64,000 nt of DNA from Ypsolopha sequella (lineage: Eukaryota > Arthropoda > Insecta > Lepidoptera > Ypsolophidae): contig OW203992.1 in the NCBI GenBank assembly GCA_934047225.1, forward strand, positions 12,575,501-12,639,500. The letters run 5' to 3'. The position numbers and the translations under genes were made by a program. Below the pieces are notes generated by a model. The model saw only the letters and a list, made by a program, of their open reading frames with translations. It was not told where the DNA came from and made no database searches. Within the stretch, counting starts at the first letter, position 1, and each line of letters opens with the position of its first letter. Of this stretch, positions 21,532 through 33,358 are shown one piece after another.

Positions 21532-21730
21532 CGCGGCTGAATGCGACGTGGCGGGGTGGGATGGCGCGTGCTACGGCATAAGCCGACGACGACGGCTGAG
21601 TCGCAGCGTCTTATTCCTCATACACTCGCCGCCACTCGAGTCGACATCGTCTACGTGACCATGCAGACGGCTCCACTAATCTCATTCCTGAGACAGCATC
21701 CAGCACGCGTCGCACTGATATGTCAATGAG
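21532..21730. other. GC-rich, CpG-rich segment; no gene assigned
   Basis: Together with 20,540-20,616 this forms a GC-rich block (GCGGCGCGGCGGG; GCCGACGACGACGGC) interrupted by the inverted-repeat element. A plus frame of 62 codons has no recognised domain. It could be a promoter or first exon, or simply GC-rich repeat DNA. Confidence 0.35.
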
Positions 21731-23590
21731 AAGGCTCGGTGTTATAATCCACACAAACTACTCGCTGTCCCAGTTTTTGTGGACATTTAAAATGAGGTCA
21801 TCGCAAAATTCCCATAGCTTAATTTTTAAAAGATTTTATTTTTAATTTTTTTCGGAGAATTTACGTCATTTTAGGACATGGTTTTCATTATTTTGCTATA
21901 TATATTGACCATTATTTTCTTATGATTTTTTAAAGAATTGTCCGATGACCTTGTCACTTGAGAATTTTAGACATTATACTGATTGTGATGTGTGATTGCT
22001 TATAAAAAAAGTGGTCTGTCTCTGTCTGTCTACTCATCTGTTATCTAGCTGTCAAATTAGTCTGAAGCAAATTATTATAAATTTATCTTGATAGCAAAGG
22101 ACACATTTCTAAACAACCATTAATCAAGTGACGTCACACAAGGGCAAATGGAAGTTGCAGCTTTTTCGTAAAAATATTCATCATCATGAGGTTTTTTAGA
22201 CTAAAACTTCGAAAATACGGCTTTTTAAGCCTAAATCTCGAAATTGTTTGAAATAATTTAATCTATGCCAATTGTTTTGCGATAAACAAGTCACGTGCCT
22301 CGACATACTAGTTTGGAGTTAAAACTTTTTTCGCACACACTACGAAACGAACAACCCTTCTATCGATCTTGGCAAAACACTGGCGCAAAACGAATAATAA
22401 ATGGTGGCGAAATATCGAAGCGAACTGTTTTCTATTCAAACTTTTGTGCTAAATCAAAACTACTGAGCTTGTGTATTAGTGTATTCAAGATTATGTTGTC
22501 GCATATACATGAACATGTCCTCGTAGTATTGTGAAATCTGATCCCGGAATGTAATAAAAAATGATTTATTTTCCGTATAATATAAAGGTTTTATGGTATC
22601 GTTGTGTGTGGCTTCAGCGTAATGTTAGAGTCAGAGGTCGGTCGTTGTGAGGCCAGATTTAACGTCGTTATTATATTTGTTTGCAATCAGAGAAGTTCCC
22701 GGAACATCAGTCAGTCGTGCGATATCGTAACAGCGAGCGTAACGACTGAGACCCTTCGAGCCTAACGACGTTTGCCTTGTTAACTAAGTTTCAACCACGT
22801 TCCCACTATTAGTGAAAGTAAGCGACGGCTTACAAAGTTTATGTGCAAACTTATTCAAATTAGCTATTAACTTACCTGATACAGAATGACCTCAAGTCAA
22901 TATTAGGTCGCAGGAATATTATCGAAAGTAGGTACCGAGGTATTCATCCGTTGCCTAATAATGAGAGAACTTGAAAGTAAAATGGAGAGGAGTTTGAATC
23001 AGAAGTTCTACTTTGTGATGCAAAATTCTTTGAGCAATCATCTCAAAGGCCCTACTTATGTACTTGTCGTTGAGTTAAAGCTTGCAGGAAAAAAATAAGT
23101 ATGTCGTCCAGATTTGATATTTCAGAAAGGGAGTACCACACCTGTGTGTAGTTGTACGCTTGTATGAATGAAAGAGGATTGTACGGGATTCATCTGTGTG
23201 CGACATGTCGGGATTCATCTGTGTGCGGCATGTAGGGATAAGCAGCACTTGAGTGGTTTATGAGTTTTCTGAGGGATTGGAAAGCAAATTGCCGAGGCAT
23301 ATTTACTTTGACCGGAAAATAAGGTCATAAATAAACAAACTAGAAGCCCGAGATAAGATTAAAATCAACAGATTATGCGATATAAACTTATTTAAAAAGC
23401 GCTCTCTATACCTACAGTGTGTGTGTTGATTAAGGAAAAGTCTTATCTAAACATTGTTTATGTTGTCTTAATTAAAAAAAAAAAACTCAAAGAACTAAAT
23501 TGGAATATTTAATATCTTAATTGGTTTAGTTTAGCAAACAACCAAATAATTACACTGAGATAGTTTCTGAAGGCTATAAACTCGATTGAA
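21731..23590. other. no gene seen
   Basis: Unassigned. Near 22,708 the phrase CATCAGTCAGTCGTGCG looks like an arthropod initiator, with a donor-like AGTGAAAGTAAGC 110 bases later, but there is no supporting TATA or coding signal. At 23,176-23,238 a 30-base phrase beginning GGGATTCATCTGTGTGCG is tandemly duplicated. Confidence 0.35.
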
Positions 23591-23634
23591 AACATCAATT
23601 GCTCATTACCAGCTCACTCAGCGTCGCAGAACAT

Positions 23635-23858
23635 ATCTATAAAGCTGATAATTCCAAACAAGCATTAGCGTATCTCATCGCAGCGAGGACATTAAGCCAA
23701 GTGTTAATGTTGTCGGCATGTCTTGCCACGAGTGTTGCCGTATCGAGCACGGAATTTAGCAAATTATGTAAATCTGATCTGAGAGCTGCCTTTTCCATTA
23801 AAGTGGTGTGTAGGATGAGCACAGCAAAACATGTCAGTATACCTTGCGGATCCGTCTA
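23635..23858 (-). other. possible exon fragment, unrecognised
   Basis: A minus-strand frame opens after a TAG at about 23,858 and runs about 72 codons to a TAG at 23,637. It reads as an amphipathic, helix-rich peptide (MEKAALRSDLHNLLNSVLD, then ARHADNINTWLNVLAA, then YANACLELSAL). The composition is more protein-like than neighbouring frames, but the antisense strand is open too and no family is recognised. No clear splice sites. Confidence 0.2.
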
Positions 23859-23859
23859 A

Positions 23860-24811
23860 TGCATGAACATATGGATGTTGCTACAATTTAGTAGATACAA
23901 ATTTGGTGTGTACTAAATTGTACTATTGTATTGGTGTGTACTATCTCCATAAAAAATATTACAAATCAAAAAAAAAAAAGTATAACATTTTGTTACAGTT
24001 AATTAGGCGTCGAATCCTTCTTTTAAGTTAATTAACCTGTAATAGGAGGGATTCGCTCTTTCATTATTACATTTGGTAATAATGACGCAGAGATGACTAA
24101 ATAATCGAACATTTAATTAAATATTTGGCTAGCGGGATACTATTTTACTAGGGCTTATTAATTGATTTCTTATAGTCATGCATTTAACAAATCTCTAAAC
24201 AAGAATTAGTCTGTGTAAAAAAAAATATCCTATATCATTTTCGTTTCTAAATATTAAATACAAATTATTTGCCAGAATTTATGAGATTTATCGCCACCAA
24301 ATACCCTGTGTTTGTATGTTCTTGTTATTCTATTTACTTAATATACGTTTGGAGCTATATATTTTTGTTGAAATATATAATACTTAATGTTAAAAACTGG
24401 GACAGGGCAAGGTCGATTAAAAGTCCAAGAGTTCCATACAAAACCCGTAGAAATGTTATAAGTAGGCAGCAGATCGGACATACACTCCAAATTTGGTGTC
24501 GTGGACCTAATTTGGGGTGTATTGTGTCAAACATACAAAGAGTTAAAAAAATTAGGAATTGTTCCCTGAATTAGAATTGAACTGACCCATAGACAAATAG
24601 CTCCTTAGTGGCGAAACCCTTACAGTTAGAGAACCTAACGGCCGGCCTCACAAATCTTAGTAAATACATTCTGGGTATGGTATTCTAATAATACAAAAGC
24701 TTCTCCAAAAGGGATTTCACATTGTGATTGAAACCAAGGAGTGGGATGTTGGGATAATTCTTACTAGCTGCTTACATTATATTTTAAGCAAAACCTTTCG
24801 TTACTTTATAT
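23860..24811. other. no gene seen
   Basis: A+T-rich. TACTAAATTGTACTATTG and TTGGTGTGTACTA are locally repeated near 23,905-23,945. Nothing else assigned. Confidence 0.4.
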
Positions 24812-25098
24812 ATTAGCCGTCTCCGTGGCCAAGTGGTAGAGCGCTAGCCTGCTAACCCAGTGGTCCCGGGTTCAATCTCCACGGTGTACATTAATTTGTG
24901 TTTGGTCTGCATCCTTCAAAAGGCACGTAAAGCTGTTGGTTCATTTGAACCCGAAGCGATAGGGTAATCTTCGTTGAAAAGCGGGTGTTACCAGTGTGGA
25001 CTGTGACTTCCGTTTCATAGTTCACACTTGGAAACAGCTCTGACACCCCGTCAGGGATTCATGTCGTAACGATATGTGTTTTTTTTTATTTTTGTTTG
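24812..25098 (+). mobile_element. tRNA-derived SINE
   Basis: The tRNA-like head is 24,816-24,888: A box TGGCCAAGTGGTAGAGCG, anticodon loop CTGCTAA (GCT by position, Ser-like), and B box GGGTTCAATCTCC. It is followed by a non-tRNA body ending ATTCATGTCGTAACGATA and a T-rich tail. CTTTATAT occurs on both sides (24,804-24,811 and 25,099-25,106), a plausible target duplication. The body 3' half recurs at 63,735-63,850. Confidence 0.75.
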
Positions 25099-25106
25099 CT
25101 TTATAT

Positions 25107-25630
25107 TTTTATCGTTATTTTTTCAATGGATTTAATTCCTGAATAGAAGGTTTGAGATTATGATTGAATTTAGTTCAAATCTGTGATTACTTTCAAATTT
25201 ATCAGAGAACATTTTAGGCCAACGTTTGGTGTCATAGTATGTTTTGTGTCGAGTAAAAAAATATGCCTTTCCTTACCCGAGGAATTAAGCTAGTTTCGAT
25301 GTGAACCATGAGCTCGGGTTAAAAAAAGAGTTTTTTTTATCCACGAATAAGGAAAAAATCTTCTAAGACGGCAACACAATCCCACCAAATTGCGTACCTT
25401 CACCTTAATTTACGTCTTAACTTTGGTAACACGTGTGCTATATTGGTTTAGCATTATCATGGCACCCGTCGAAAACTTTTCAATTTACAAGTTCCTTACA
25501 AGCAATTGGTTTTGTTACATCAAATTAGGAAGGAGCTCTTTTGTGTTAAATTAAATAATTTATCCAGTTTATCTTTTATTAATTAAAGAAATAGACGCTG
25601 GAAATAAAAATTAAGAGTATACTGGTATTA
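25107..25630. other. no gene seen
   Basis: Unassigned A+T-rich sequence between the SINE and the next inverted-repeat element. Confidence 0.4.
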
Positions 25631-25806
25631 TAGCCGATTCTAAAGGATTTAATTTTAGTTTTAGTCCTGTCAAAACTAAATTTCATTCATTACAAAATAG
25701 TCCTTAAAGGTAAGGAACAGAATCTTAATTACTTTGGAATAATTTTAATTAATTAATTTTAATTAATTTTTGATAAAACTAAAATTAAAGCCTTCAGAAT
25801 CGGCTA
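25631..25806. mobile_element. 176-bp inverted-repeat element (MITE)
   Basis: TAGCCGATTCTAAAGGATTT on the left pairs with AAAGCCTTCAGAATCGGCTA on the right with few mismatches, extending through TTAATTTTAGTTTTA. The core is A+T-rich and non-coding. Confidence 0.75.
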
Positions 25807-25921
25807 CAGTAAGTATGTAACTATAAGCTCACGTTGTCAAATCACCTTGAACGCGGATCGTTTCAAATTTCAGACATATTGAACAAATATCATGGTAATG
25901 CATTGACGTATGTATACAAGT

Positions 25922-26148
25922 CGCGTCCTGTTAAAAGAGCGCTGGCGGCGATTGTATGAGTTTATCGGTTTTAATTCTATTTAGTGATATTCTATCTAAT
26001 ATATTTTTCAATGTACCTACCAATAACTAATATACGAAGCCGCGAGCGAAAGGGTAGTTCAAAAATAAAACAACAGGCCTAGTACTTTCGTGCGCGAGTG
26101 TACCCATGCGCAAACCTATCGCCTCCAGCGCTCTTTTAACAGGACGCG
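25922..26148. mobile_element. 227-bp inverted-repeat element (MITE)
   Basis: 24-bp perfect terminal inverted repeats starting CGCGTCCTGTTAAAAGAGCG, with pairing continuing imperfectly inward (GGCGGCGAT with ATCGCCTCC). Confidence 0.8.
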
Positions 26149-26938
26149 GCCGTAATAAAAGTGAAATAGCCACAGATATAGATCTAAATAGATGACGCGA
26201 GTGTAGGTCATATATCGGTTGCTGGAGCCCAAGGAGCTCTTTGTTATGAAGTCATGAAATCTTGGGTTTTTTTTTAATCCATACGATGCTTCCTTTAATT
26301 TCAAAACATTTCCTTCCTTCACTTCTAGTCCTATTGGACAGTTTATTCGAGTTCTTCGAGTTCTCCATTTAAAAATGCTGTTGGTATGTCAAGTTGTTTT
26401 ATCATCAGGTTCTCTTGTTTTGCATAGCAAAGCTCTTCCTTCACAGATATTGACTCCTACAACTTTGACTCTTATGTCTGACAGTTCCTTCTAAAATTCA
26501 AACCGCTTCAACGGTTTTCATTGTAAAATGTGACAGGCTTGGTTTTCATTTGCACTTGCGTCATCTATTCAGATCAATGTCTGTGGAAATACCACTCACT
26601 TACTGACTCATTATGATATCTCCGGGACCTACAAGCATAAATCTGGTTTATTTATTTGTTTAATCGTATGGCTCATAAAGGTAAAAAACCTGGTTCCTAT
26701 TATACGACGGAAAAAAGGCTAGTACAATCCATCAAAAATCTATGCATTTAGAAGGTTTTTATAATTGTGATTTTAAAAACCTTCTGAATTTTGCATAGCA
26801 GTTGCAAATTATAATAACGAGCTTCGTTTTATTCACATGGTGCGGGTAATGGGCTTTGGTTAAACATTAAATTATTCTTATGCGGAAGCGGATACACAGT
26901 GCCGCACTGTGTTACACTGAAACTGAAAAAACTAATAA
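26149..26938. other. no gene seen
   Basis: Unassigned. AGAAGGTTTTTATAATTG and AAAAACCTTCTGAATTTTG near 26,750-26,800 form a small imperfect inverted repeat. Confidence 0.4.
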
Positions 26939-27300
26939 TTTTACTAAAAAACTGCTCATGAGCAAGTCGGGCTCGCATAATTAGGGTTCCGTACCAAATG
27001 AGCAGTCTCGGTAATTTCTAGCAAATTTTGAGCTATGTCATTGAGACCTCTAGAACAAAAAATATGTATACTACGAGTAGTACTTAGCGAAGCTCTTGCT
27101 AATAATACCTTATTATAGTTAATTAAACAATGGTCTTCTTAAGACATTTTTTTAAAAACCTTTGGCTGATGAAGTTGCTTTGTGCACGTCATTAAGACAT
27201 ACGTTATCACAAAATTTCAAATTCCCACGTTACAAGATTTCGAGAAAAACCTCTTATGACGATGGGACAGATGGACATGATCTTGTGAGGGTCCCTTTTT
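26939..27300 (+). repeat. diverged copy of the ACCGGCC-type dispersed repeat
   Basis: GAGCAAGTCGGGCTCGC...TAGGGTTCCGTACCAA at the left matches the family end. The right part, with its GGGACAGATGGACATGAT phrase, looks like the decayed GACAGACGGAC region. Confidence 0.5.
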
Positions 27301-27341
27301 TCCTTTAATGAAAAACGTACTCGATTATGTACATTAATATA

Positions 27342-28004
27342 CACCGTGTATTATATGACGTGCTCAGAAACGCGCTCACACGCTCTACTGATTATACTGA
27401 ACCACTCCCACAGAAAAAAAATTTGAAACAAAAAATCACTTCCCCATAGAAAATGACGAATAGGTATTAAGAGTATAGTTTCCGCAAAACCATAATTTAT
27501 TCTTCCTGGATTGAAGAATCTAGCAATACTACACATAAAAGAAAAATAAATGTATTTCTTCCGGGAATATAATACACACTCATATCGAAACAGAATCCTC
27601 AGAAGTCATTCCAATATTCAGAAATAAAAAACCAAAGTTACAAAAGTTTTCATGGCGAGTTTTAAGTTTATTAGAGCAAAATCCCGTTCATATTATTTAT
27701 GGATTAAATTCTGTATCAACTTTTTAAACTTTTAACACGACAGATTTTCTTAGATACTCGTAATAAAATTAGTGAAAAAGGTTGTCATTTTGACTTTTTC
27801 CAGAATCCATCCCTCTCGCACTGCGTGTCTTTCCGCATGGAGTAACAGGGTAGAATGCAAGCAGAACCTCTTATCCTCTTAAATTTTTCTATGGGGAAGT
27901 AATTTTTTTTTTGCACTTTTTCGAATATTTTACTTTAGAAGTGGTTAAGTTTAATCAGTAGATCACGTGGTTTAATTTTCTGAGCACATCATAATTACAC
28001 TGTG
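27342..28004. mobile_element. 663-bp Tc1/mariner-type inverted-repeat element
   Basis: Termini CACCGTGTATTATATGACG and the complement of its partner ending ACACTGTG pair, with TA on both flanks (27,340-27,341 and 28,005-28,006). Imperfect pairing extends about 120 bp inward, through GTGCTCAGAAA, CTACTGATTA and ACTTCCCCATAGAAA. No transposase frame. Confidence 0.7.
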
Positions 28005-28960
28005 TATACGCATATAAGTTTTGTCTTTTCTCATTAAAATCATATTTTAATTATTACAAATACCGGTAGGATGAATAAGAGTCAAACAGACAATTTTATT
28101 ATAGCTTTGATGATTTGAGAATCACAAGTGAATTTTTTGAGAAAATAAAACACAGGAACACTGTCAAAAAAAAGTTTTAACAATGGAAAAACGTGAAGTA
28201 TACGGAAAAACAATTGACACTTTTAGAGCTTACATACCCACTTCAGTAAAGAAGCTATTATTTTGATAAAATAGTATGTTATTTGCGGAATATTTTTTTA
28301 AGGGATATTGGAGAAGTTTGGCTTCATAAAAATATGTACCTATTGAAATGAGGCCTTTTCGACACCTCTTCTCCAAGTTTCACAATTTGGAATTATATAT
28401 TTTATTTCATGGGTTTTAACAGTATCTAGGACCTGGTTTAACTAAATTTTGATAGCAGCTTGAATACATTTTATATTAATAAAAAACCCACTTTTAGCTA
28501 CTTCTCTCCGAATCCGTCCCTCTTGCACTAAGGGTTTTTTCGCATATGGAGTAACAACGACGCTCAAAATTTTACATATTTTCTTAAGCCACGCTCTTTT
28601 TACATATCTCGCTTCTGATTGGTCTCAGGCATCCACATACGCTCAGGTATAATAACGAGTATCACTACAATAATTCTTTTTCTCGTTTTTCGTGTTTTGA
28701 AATTGTTTTTGATAGTCTTAGATTAAGTGTTGTGTGTAACTGGACATAATTAGACATTATGTTACAGTTGCATAAAATACTTTTGTGCACATTTGACATA
28801 ATTTGTGATATTTACACATTAAATGTCTTAAAATAAAAATGTATTAATAATGAAATTATTAATAATAAATTGTCTCGTTTTCTTTTTGAGAAAAGAACTA
28901 TAGATGCTTCGACCGTAATTAGCCCTCCAATACTCGTATATAAAAGTGATACAGTGTTTT
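28005..28960. other. no gene seen; partial repeat
   Basis: At about 28,495-28,560 the phrase AATCCGTCCCTCTTGCACT with a GGAGTAACA block parallels 27,805-27,850 inside the neighbouring element, so a fragment of that family is present. Otherwise unassigned. Confidence 0.45.
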
Positions 28961-29484
28961 GATAGACATGTTGTATGGAGCGGTTAAAGCTCGATATCGT
29001 CTGCTATGCTAGACCTCCTGGAGCAGGAGTGGGTAGTTGTTGGTTTTTTTCCGTAACGAGACAAGACTATTTTTCCAGCGATATAGAATAGTCTCAAAAC
29101 TAGTTGCAGTTGCAACTAGTTTTCAGAACTACAATCATCGGGACCTGAATGGTTTTATTTCTATTCTTAGTTAATAATTAAGTAAACTAAACTTTGATTG
29201 GCTCAACTGAAGACCAGTCGTCAAAAAAGTAGTTTAATTTTGCAACTACGAGTACTTTATCGGACTATGAAAAACGGTTGCTTCGTGGCCGTCAGAAAAC
29301 AGGTTGCAAGAATAAGTCCGTTGCAAGAACGTCCACTTCTATCCAGCTAGTCTAACATAGCAAACCATATCGAGCTCGATAGCGCGTGATACCTTGCTCT
29401 CTCTCACTCTGTTGATCTATCTTGAGAGGGATAGACATGTTGTATCGAGCGGTTAAAGCTCGATAAGGTATGCTATGCTAGACC
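28961..29484. mobile_element. composite repeat with direct and inverted copies of one 55-bp end
   Basis: GATAGACATGTTGTATGGAG with the following AGCTCGATAT...GCTATGCTAGACC occurs at 28,961-29,015 and again in direct orientation at 29,430-29,484. An inverted partial copy (GTCTAACATAGCAAACC) is at about 29,350-29,377. A 28-bp palindrome with arms AAAACTAGTTGCA lies at 29,096-29,123. Non-coding. Confidence 0.65.
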
Positions 29485-30334
29485 CCCAGTAGAGCTCATT
29501 ACTCAGTATGTAGCAGTAATGTACTATTGCGATAATTCCGAGCATACACACAAGCAAGGCATCATTTTTTTTTGTACGGACAATACCCTACTTACAATTT
29601 TATTATAAAATTATAGATATTCTTTGTTTCAATTTAAGCGATTGAATAAAATATTGTTCATTACAATAAAGAATTCAATACATCAAAGTTAACGTATTTT
29701 GTTTCAGTAAATTAATGCAGTGAGTTTTTTCCCAGCCTTCCTGAGCAGTGTGCGGCGCTACTCGGTTATTTGTATTTATTTGTACAAAATTAAGATTCGC
29801 GGTGTAGCCGCCCGCGCCCGCCTCTCCGCCAGCCACCCGCGCTACCGGCACCACCAACGTCACGCAATTTCCATTCGCTGCAGATAAGCAACGCAATATT
29901 TTATATTATACACGACGCGACACCCATGCATCGTTGCAACTAGCTATACTTTGTAACTGTAGCTATGCACCGTTGCATATTTAGTCAACTTCAATGAAAT
30001 GCAGAAAATGCGCATTCTTTGTCTTTTCTATCGTGACAGCAAAGCTGGGCGACATACGAGTAGACTGTTGACAATTTAACCAGTCTTTTAGTAAAATGTA
30101 TTGTGTGAGCTTCTAAGTGTTGCTTTGCTTGCATTTATTTCGTTTTGTGTAGTCTCTAAAAATCTTACTATATTTCTGGGCTAAATAATAGCGTTTTTGA
30201 ACGACAATATTTTCGGTCCTTGATTTAATCCCCTGTTCTAGAGTTTTTTGGCGATATTGAGTAGCGTTTCTGGTCATATTTTTTAATATTAGGACTTAGA
30301 TCTAATCTTCTTGTTAAGACTGTGCATGAGCATT
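29485..30334. other. no gene assigned; contains a GC-rich island
   Basis: 29,790-29,890 is sharply GC-rich (GTAGCCGCCCGCGCCCGCC, CACCCGCGCTACCGG) in an otherwise A+T-rich setting. A minus-strand frame (29,675-29,896) covers it but shows no recognisable domain. It could be a promoter or exon edge, or a repeat. Confidence 0.35.
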
Positions 30335-30775
30335 AACCACGCCAGACTTTCGAGGATTCGTTTGAAGAAATTCTGACCCTCCTTGTATTGAAAAAAATAC
30401 ATTTGATTTATTGATCTTTTTCTAGGGATTCTATTTATAAACAATGTATTTAGATTTATACCTTCGTCAAAAAAAAAAAATTTCCCCTTTTTTTTTGGTT
30501 TGCAAACGTTCGTTTCAAGAGATCAACTTGATTTTTTTTTTACAAAATAAGTAATAGAAATATGAAGGGATTCTACTTAAATCCAATTTTTTTTTTAAAA
30601 ACATATTTGGCTAAAACACACCAATTTGTTGTTTCGCTCCGTAATATTGCGCGTCCAAGAAAAAGAGGCCAATGAGCCAACATACAATAGCCTCTATCAA
30701 AAGCTAATAAGGTCTTTTCCATTGGACTTATTGTGCTGGAAGGGTAGTAATAAAAAAAGTTGCTAGGGTAGGCCA
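30335..30775 (+). repeat. dispersed repeat family B, copy 2
   Basis: The longest plus-strand copy. It holds GAGGATTCGTTTGAAGAAAT, TCTAGGGATTCTATTTATAA, GAGATCAACTTGATTTTTTT, ACCAATTTGTTGTTTCGCTC and GCCAATGAGCCAACATAC, in the same order (reversed) as 57,738-58,205. Confidence 0.8.
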
Positions 30776-32680
30776 TCCTCTTAACAGTGTTTACGACCCG
30801 CAGCGGCGTTCTTTAATGACCTTTTTCTTACTTTTCTTTCTGAAAACAGCTGCATCAACAGAAATATTTTAGCCTATAATAATTTGCCTTTTCGGAACCT
30901 ACTCTTTTAAGTTTTTAAAGTTTTATGTAAATCTCAGCATGGTTGAGTAACAAACATCTTAATATGAAAATATCCAAACTTCCGCGTTTATAATAATACT
31001 AGGTCTTTACCTATGAAATTACCGTTTTCTGTAGAGAATTTGAAAGAAACTGAATTTTCAGTAGTAACACTTTTGCATTTCTTTTAGGAATGACATATCG
31101 AAACTTTGTAATTTTTTTGTGTATGAATGAGACCACATTAAGCTAACAGCAACATTAATTTAATTTTTGAAAAAGTGTCAGCTAAAAAAAATTAATACGA
31201 ATCTTATCATAGAAATGGATGGCATTTAGGATGAACTGTTTTTGAAGATTCAATTTTTATAATCAAACTGAAAATAAAAACAAAATTTAATACGTAGATG
31301 GAAAACCTTGAAATCAACTTTCAAACAAAAAAAAAATTGAATTAGCTATTGAATTGCAGGAGTTATGAACCCATGAATCTTATGAAAATTTCGGCAATTT
31401 CATATGTAAAGACCCATAAGTGGGATACTGGTATTTACGAGTTGTGTTTCCTAGTTTTTTTCTTTTTGTTTTTATCAAATAGCTGCAATGCTGGCATACA
31501 AGTCTTAGAACTTTTTTTTACCTTTAGTCAAGTAGTTTGATGTATAGTATTTTTCTAATAGTTATATCAAGCTATAATTTGCCACAGCCAAACTACAGTC
31601 TCTATCGCTTTCGTTCATCACTGTCTTGCATAAGCTAAGCTTGGAAGCGGAAATGGAGTGACAAGTGATTTACCAAGTAATCAGCAATTCATCACTAGAT
31701 TTACCGACGTCTTGTGATCTACAATCTATCTCTGGCAGTGACGACAGCAGTTGTATGCTCGTAGTTAGATATCAGTGGCAGTAAGTTTCTCATGAATATT
31801 GAGGGGAGCCTTGGGGTTAATTTAGTCTTCGCATTTCCTCTCTTATTGCGCATGTTTTCATAGATTTACAAATTATTTTTTTAATTAGAATAGCTTGCAT
31901 AATAAATGCTGGATGTAGGAATTAAGATCTGATTAAAAAAACATTTTCTAGATGGTTAAGAAAACCTTCTGAATATGGATAATTGTACCTTTTACCGTTC
32001 TGTAAGTAGTAAAATTAGTCGGGCGAAATATGACTGACTTGCTGACAAACTATTCCTGGTCCTGGCAATAAATAATGCACATTGTATCGTAGTGTCATCT
32101 CTGTCGCACGATGACAGAAAAAACGCTCTATGAAGCCGAAGATAGCCGATGTGCAATATTTGCTGCCGGGTACTGTATATTTTATAAGCCGTGTATAATT
32201 AATATTATATATAGAGATCAGTGGTCCCTGCCTACTGCTCTGAGAGACAAGCGTGAGTATATAAGGAGGCTTTTGTTTACGTAGTCAAATTCATACTGGA
32301 GACTCGGCAAGTGATGAGGACCAAGGTTTAATGAACTTTTTTGTGAACATTAGTCATAGCCCCCCCTAAACGCCCAGAAATTCCATATATTTGACTATTC
32401 GACTCGACTTTTGCACAAGGACTCCCATGTTCTCAGTTCTATGTCAATTAGTGGGGGATGAAATGATTTGATGACACGAACAGTGAAGGAGTTGTTGAAT
32501 GTTTGGTTATGGGATCTGGAGTGTGGAGACGGGTAACGAGTTACGTGCTTAAAAAAGGCTTAAAAATATTATTTATACGATAACAAGTTATACAAGATAT
32601 TATTCGGTAAGTTGAAATACACAAAACAATACAATGTAATGAATTTTTTCGATATTATATAACTGAGTGGGTTAATACAA
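30776..32680. other. no gene seen; one TATA-like motif
   Basis: Unassigned. GAGTATATAAGGAGGC near 32,250 is a good TATA-box match, but nothing downstream looks like a gene. Frames in this interval are short and low complexity. Confidence 0.35.
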
Positions 32681-33358
32681 AATTCAAATTCAAATAGTTT
32701 ATTTTGCAAAGCAGGTACATATATTACACTTTTTACACGTCAAATTTAATCTAATAAAACAAAATGTAATAAAATAATAAATGTACATGAATTAAATTAA
32801 AGGTTTATTTAATTTATGTAGCAATATATATACGATTAAAATGATAGGTAAAATGTATATTAAACAAGGTAAAATCCAATCAACCGCCCGAACCCATACC
32901 GGAGACCCGGCCAGGGACCAGGAACAAGGTACAATGATCACCAACCGAGCCCCCAGCACGAATCCAGGCGGCCGACCAAATCCTATCCTATATACTACAT
33001 ACTAATAGGTTACATGTGTAAATACATGCCTACCTCCGCCCATTCGATTAGTTTTGCTAGTCCAACGAAACCTAAATAATTTTTACAAGTCAATATGAAT
33101 GTAATGAATATTTCTACACAATAAATCCGTGTAAAGAATCCGGCTCGGGGTAAACTAAGCATGCCCAACATAGATTAATGCCGTGTCAATTACAGCGCCC
33201 CGACACGAGTGTGGGAAAAATCGGGTAATGGCCCGAAACAATAAAACATTTTACTGATTTACATAAAACATGAAACAAGCCCTTCCTTTGTAGAGTCCTA
33301 CGTCAAAAATTAAAAATAAGTACCTACTTTATTTGTAAGGGTTGTATCCTGCATGTTT
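32681..33358. other. no gene seen; LINE-tail-like start
   Basis: AATTCAAATTCAAATAGTTT at 32,682 resembles the reverse complement of a LINE 3' tail. Downstream text (CCGGAGACCCGGCCAGGG; GTAAAGAATCCGGCTCGGGG) is GC-richer and unassigned. Confidence 0.35.
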
